Shown here: positions 59,801-64,000 of the stretch, one piece after another | How the letters are laid out: each line of letters opens with the position of its first letter | How positions within the stretch are numbered: the first letter of the stretch is position 1 | Assembly: GCA_902728285.1 (NCBI GenBank) | Contig: CACVBU010000904.1 | Location: 124,001-188,000 of the forward strand | Direction of reading: 5' to 3' | DNA from: Clytia hemisphaerica | Taxonomy: Eukaryota > Cnidaria > Hydrozoa > Leptothecata > Clytiidae | Length of the DNA stretch: 64,000 bases | Notes under the pieces: generated by a model | The model's database searches: none | Told to the model about the DNA's origin: nothing | The model's input: only the letters and a program-made list of their open reading frames with translations | Made by a program: the position numbers and the translations under genes

Positions 59801-61537
59801 CGTCTTGTTCATCAATATCTAGAATGAGATGACATCAAAAATGTAACATCAGGCCACAGTGGTAGATGTAGGTACACAACATATTAAGGGTTTCTAGTTA
59901 ACATACCTTTTCGACCTGTAGCTGCCTATTGCCACGCGGGCATTTTTTTGTTCGTTTTACCACCCTAAAACCGTCCCAGTCTTTTTTCGCGCCTTAAGTC
60001 AATGTAGAAAAAATGATAAAAAAAGGATTGAATCGAGTTTAGGGTGGTAAATTAAATAATAAAGTGGTACGCACCTGACCACGCGACTATGGTCGAAAAG
60101 ATGTATTCAAATGAGAAAATTACAGTCGCGCCTCCAATATTAAACCAGCCAAGATATTCTTCACAAATAAAGGCCGAAGTGAAATTTTAGAACATAGGAT
60201 TAAATCCTCATGGCATTGAGATTATGGACCGGATAAATAGACTAACCTCTTCTGTGTTTCTTGGTGATGTACTGTTCAGGTCTTGGTACAACTGAAACAC
60301 AACAAAAAGATAAATTATTGTATTATTAATCATGTAATCAGGTGACAAGCACCTTGATGATCGAAATTGCCATCTTTATGTGACGCCTCCCATCCTAGAG
60401 TTCGTCCGATTGTATGATCGCGGATGTTTTCTAGTGTGAGGGCGTGACTTCAACTTCATTTAGCGTGACGGTGTGAATATGGTTACGATGTGATACGTGA
60501 TAAAAGAAAGATTTGAGCCGTGATTCACAATATGTGACGTTTCGCTTTTCTTACGTGATGAAAAATTTTTGGTGAGTTTCCTTATCGTGATTAGAGTAAA
60601 AATTCGAGGGTGCCCCTGGTTTGGGGTAGCATGAACCGTTTAAGCCGTTTAACCGTTTAAAAAAATCCCGGGAAATGTTTGAGGTGGCCTACAAAAGTAT
60701 TGTTTTTATTATAGTTATGGGCCCTGACTTAATATCGGAAATATTTTTCGCTAAAATCAACAAATTCTCTCTCTCCAACCTTTGTTGGTGGTATTCGGCC
60801 GCTAGCCAAAGAAATCTAAGGATGTTGACAAGTATCAAGAGAGTAAATCCAGTCTTGTCTTGGCTTGACTTCAAGATATTTTCTCAGGGTGTAACATAAC
60901 TCTAGAGAGAGAACTCACATGAAGTTCAAATAAAATACTTCCTGCCAGACTTTCGGAAAGTGTTCGGCTGGTGTCAGAACTATAATAAACGTGAATAACA
61001 AAAGGGCAAATAGCTTCACTAGAATTCTGTGTGCTCTTTTAAGTCCTTCAAGTGCTGTCCCAGATTGAAGGGTTTCACAGGTTGAGAAATTTCATATGTT
61101 AGTGCGAAAATTTGGGGGAAAATGCAGATTTCGTCTCAAAAAAAGAATTTTTTGATAAAGATGATTAAATGTTGACTCGTACCATTTCTGTTGCGATAAT
61201 TTCCTTGCTTCCAAATGCTTTTTCCTTTCCCATCTCGACTCAGTTCAAGCACTGTAAAGGTAGAAACAAATCACATCAGTTTTATTTTGAGGATTATGTA
61301 TTATGCATTAAAACTGAGGGCATCTTAACACCGGTGAGATTTTTGTCTCTGGGAAAAATTGCAAGAGATTGGAAATTTTGAAACAAATGATTAGCACCAT
61401 GGGAACCAAAACATGGAATTCAGACTAGTGAATTAAAAGTTAAAAGACCGAATATCTTTTTATCAAAGAATATACCGCTTACCACAGAGAGAACATGTGT
61501 ACAAAGAAACAAAAACCAGAAATTTCAATGCCTGCAT
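53897..61537 (-). CDS. 5' part of a modular secreted protein gene, family unknown
   Basis: Nine exons: 61537-61483, 61251-61183, 60291-60247, 59818-59723, 59252-59202, 58089-58030, 54877-54773, 54511-54470, 54084-53908. Exon 1 is a clean signal peptide, MQALKFLVFVSLYTCSLC, leaving in phase 1. Every later exon enters and leaves in phase 1, with consensus splice sites. Modules: a basic stretch (DGKGKSIWKQ), PRPEQYITKKHRR, an acidic stretch (DIDDDLDEP), IPIGAMLPFGYSG, KKSQVPRGSFADQLS, a HFGVVNALGRSGDASIR stretch, HDENGSERSSIL and VITDEDLNGQMMEGLSGE. The last exon can be read to a TAA at 53897 (236 residues, ending RKRTS) or spliced at 53908 (GTACGT) in phase 1 to the His/Pro-rich exon 51913-51749. 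Cys is absent after the signal peptide. Several dibasic sites (KKHRR, VKRN, RKR) could be cleavage sites. A matrix protein, capsule/cuticle protein or precursor of secreted peptides are options; none is proven. Confidence 0.75.
55000..56245. other. Intron sequence without recognised features
   Basis: It lies between exons 58089-58030 and 54877-54773 of the modular gene. AT-rich, and no conserved frame, RNA or clear repeat was recognised. Confidence 0.4.
56250..56545. repeat. TTCACGCA-word repeat
   Basis: ATTCACGCA, TCACGCAA and close variants occur about 15 times, arranged on both sides of a centre with GGAAAAATTTTTGGGAAAAA. The layout resembles that of 62155-62480, where the word is TTCCG(C/T) in place of TCACGCA. 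Both look like low-complexity elements with their own core word. Intronic in the modular gene. Confidence 0.65.
57483..57496. promoter_or_regulatory. TGCTGACGTCAGCA palindrome 1
   Basis: A perfect 14-bp palindrome, identical to the CRE-type Maf recognition element (TGACGTCA core with TGC/GCA flanks) bound by large and small Maf and related bZIP factors. Function here is not shown. Confidence 0.5.
57608..57621. promoter_or_regulatory. TGCTGACGTCAGCA palindrome 2
   Basis: The same perfect 14-bp palindrome as at 57483-57496, with TTT before it and GAAAT after it. Confidence 0.5.
57654..57667. promoter_or_regulatory. TGCTGACGTCAGCA palindrome 3
   Basis: Third identical palindrome in the same MITE, 46 bases after the second. 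Confidence 0.5.
58203..58430. mobile_element. CCCACTGG-family MITE, copy 4
   Basis: ACATCCCTGTGCCACAGACC at the left faces GGGCTGTGAGACAGGGGTGT at the right, around CCCACTGG, CCCATTC and GGAAAAACACCC units. Intronic in the modular gene, upstream of exon 58089-58030. Confidence 0.75.
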
Positions 61538-61539
61538 TT

Positions 61540-63063
61540 TCTTTCCAGTAATTAAAAAATATAAACCCTATAATTTTAAATTTCTCAGTGTTATGAAATT
61601 CTATTAATCCACCATTTTGAAAACAACAAAAATTATTTTGACGTTCTTCTTCCTTTATTCTGAATATGAGCAGATCTTCTTCTTCATTTGAGAACTTCAT
61701 GCTTGAATGCATTTTGTTGCTATAGTAACATTAACACCATTAAGTCCAGTGTGCAGACTTGCATATTTTTTATTTTGAAATCTTTTGTAAAAATATGGGT
61801 TACATCTTCAATAATAAACCGAAAAAAGAGTTTTAAAGCTTTAATTCCCCAAACCTTCTGGGGGACAGAACTTAGCCAACGCCCACCCCGCCCTTCGTAA
61901 ATTGGACCAAAGGCGTTCAAAGGAAAGGGGAGGAGACTTTAAGCTACCCAACGAGCTATGAACGAGCTTCTAATTACTTCTAGATCCGGAGATATACGCC
62001 TTTAAAGTTTGAACTAGCGATTTTCTTAAAAAAAGACTGTAGCAAAGTCAGAGGTTGTCCACCGTGTTACTACCAGCTTTTACATCGACTGTGGTTAAGG
62101 TCACTGGAAAATCAAATAACATAAAGAACTTGTCCGTGAAAAGGGGGGGGGTTTCAGGGGGTACCCGAATCCGCAATTCCGCCAATTTTTTCTCCAATTT
62201 CCGTCAAACCGTCTTAAATTGAACCAAAATTCCCTCACCGAAAATTCCTTTGAAATTCAATATTTTTGTCGAAAATTCTGCAAATTTTGAATATCTTTTA
62301 CCAATTCCGAAATTCCGCAAATTTTTTTGCTAAATTCCGTTTTTCCGCACTAAAATTGTCTAATTTTCCGTCTCCGTCAGAGAACCCAATTTCCGTAATT
62401 CCGTCTAAATTTTCACCAAATTCCGTCACTCCGTCCGAAAAAAGGGCCGATTCCGCTCCTCCGCCAACCATGAAACCCCCCCTTTTTTTATTCTCCTTTA
62501 TCTCTTTTCAATGTTTGTAGAAGTTACAGTACCAAGCTTTTTCTCATAAATTCAGACCAAAAAAGTCATTTGCAGTTTCTATGTTTTATCGTTTTTCTCT
62601 CGGTCAAAACAAATGTACTGTAGTGTGGTCAAATTCCAATCCTACGCCTGGAGGACAGTGCCTTGAAAGAAGAAAAATACAAACTCCAAAATGCAGGAAT
62701 CTCTAGTGTGGTGTAGGCGTTCTTTCAAGGGGGATGAAAGAAAATTAGAATATTAAGGAAAAAATCGTCTACACTACAACGAACTCTTCTGTTCAATATC
62801 TCTCTGTAATGTGAACTGGAATGTGGTCTACTCAGGTCTGGAACATACCCTGATATCTAATGGGAAGTTTAAAAAATTTTTCGCTATAATATACGTGAGT
62901 ATAGACTATGGGGTATGGTATAATTATTCTTAACCTTGAAAAAGCCCCACATATTCAGAATTCTCAATTCCGAGAAGGATTCATGATACCTTGATCGATT
63001 GAATGATTTGACTGGAAAGTGACAAAATGTGCTGTGCGGACTTGACTGGCGGAAAGGTACCCA
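61540..63063. other. Region upstream of the modular gene: no gene seen
   Basis: It should hold the promoter of the minus-strand modular gene, but no TATA box was convincing. From 62155 to 62480 words such as AATTCCG, TTTCCGTC and CTCCGTC recur about 20 times, a low-complexity repeat analogous to 56250-56545. The rest is AT-rich. Confidence 0.5.
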
Positions 63064-63608
63064 GTTACCGTGAAAAGCACAGCTCAAAATCATATATTTA
63101 CGCTGTGCCGACGAATCGAGATTCTATTCATCGCGCAATCAGCGAAGACAAAAGTAACCATGACGACCATCCAAGATCTTGGATGAGCGTCATAGTCGAT
63201 ATTTTTATTCCCGTCGTTGAAAACACAACTTACAAAAAGTCATCAATGCTTTGTAAAAAGAGTCAGTGATAGAGAATCATAACATAAAGTCTGTCTATTA
63301 TTTCGATTCAATTAAAGTGACATTTCCATAATTAAAAGTTTAATTACTGTTATACATTTAAAGGGGATCATGTAAAAGATTTATTTCGAAATAAACTCAT
63401 TTCAACTACACTTGGAGGTTTCTGGGGAATTCGTAAATAGTAAACTGCATACTGATACAGTCTGCTAGACATTAATATGGTAATATTTGCTCTTCATCTT
63501 TGATTTTTTCTACAGTGATTAGATTGACACATGCGCGATAAAATTTCTATTATTTGTCTTCAGAGGTTACTATTTTCTTTTAAAACTTAACCTCTGATAC
63601 TCAGGGTA
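63064..63608. mobile_element. 540-bp dispersed element, copy 2
   Basis: It matches 47579-48117 over its whole length (GTGAAAAGCACAG ... AACCTCTGATACTCAGGGTAG). After it, to the window end, no feature is recognised. Confidence 0.7.
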
Positions 63609-64000
63609 GTACCCAGTGGTAAAACTTCTAATAAATTTGCGCTGGAAGAAAAAATAAAGTAAAACAGGGCCAAATTCGGAGGTTCTTTGAACACTCGTTG
63701 ACCAAAAAAAGACGGTCAAATCTCAAAAAAGTGGATTTTTGCATTTTTTTTTATTTTTTTGGCTTAAAATCTCGCTGGAAAGACCCACTTTTGATTTTAT
63801 TTTTCCTTGACCATGAAGCACAATCCAATTCCTACGAGTTAGACAAAAAATGACGATTTCTAACTCAAGCTGGGTATTACAGGAAGGCTTCGCCCTCCTA
63901 TATAGCCCATGTACAATATACTCGACATTGGACTTAAAGGGTTAAACCACTCAATGTAAACCCCATATATGGATGTTTCGGGATACACTGTACATTAGTA

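Noticed and set aside
60689-61060. Signal-peptide-like hydrophobic frames on the minus strand (FTLLILVNILRFLWLA and KLFALLLFTFIIVL)
   Set aside because: Neither has an ATG in frame or a donor in the phase needed by the neighbouring exons. The true signal-peptide exon is 61537-61483.

Overview
The window is animal (metazoan) nuclear DNA. It is visibly AT-rich, its genes are split into many short exons with GT/AG introns and C/T-rich acceptor tracts, and the proteins are animal families: a class A GPCR, a class I sirtuin, peroxisomal D-amino-acid oxidases and a BTB protein. Between and inside the genes lie many short palindromic or terminal-inverted-repeat elements. I cannot fix the species. 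The repeat load and gene style would suit a cnidarian (perhaps a hydrozoan) or another early-branching animal, but that is a guess. Gene models below were built by hand from reading frame, splice sites and intron phase.

Left part (about 0-38 kb): a cluster of small-molecule metabolism genes. An 11-exon family III CoA-transferase gene (SUGCT-like A, + strand, 532-15366) has a 7.3 kb intron that houses a complete three-exon gene on the other strand. That nested gene encodes a protein with two BTB domains. Inside an intron of the nested gene sits a 1.73 kb transposon-like element that itself carries a terminal coding exon. Next come two tandem D-aspartate/D-amino-acid oxidase genes (- strand), each with the start codon alone in exon 1 and a C-terminal SSL that could be a peroxisomal signal. 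A SIRT3-like sirtuin (+) follows, then a 12-exon SUGCT-like B gene (+) whose introns match those of copy A in position and phase. Copy B and the sirtuin both start with plausible mitochondrial presequences.

Middle (38-46.8 kb): a two-exon rhodopsin-family GPCR (-) with a TATA box. After it lies a gene-poor, repeat-rich stretch that includes a probable piggyBac-type MITE with TTAA at both ends, partly mirrored by a second inverted copy.

Right part (46.8-61.5 kb): a long minus-strand gene for a secreted protein, built almost only from symmetrical phase 1-1 exons. It begins with a signal peptide. Acidic, basic and low-complexity modules follow, then His-run/poly-Pro, Pro-Ala-Thr-rich and N-glycosylation-rich modules. 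I do not recognise it; it is the most likely undescribed object here. Its introns hold a frameshifted LINE-type ORF1 remnant (+) and several MITEs. One MITE contains three perfect 14-bp TGCTGACGTCAGCA palindromes. 61.5-64 kb has repeats only.

Working link (inference): SUGCT, D-aspartate oxidase and mitochondrial sirtuin all concern dicarboxylate, acyl-CoA or amino-acid catabolism. Their closeness may nevertheless be simple synteny with local duplication.
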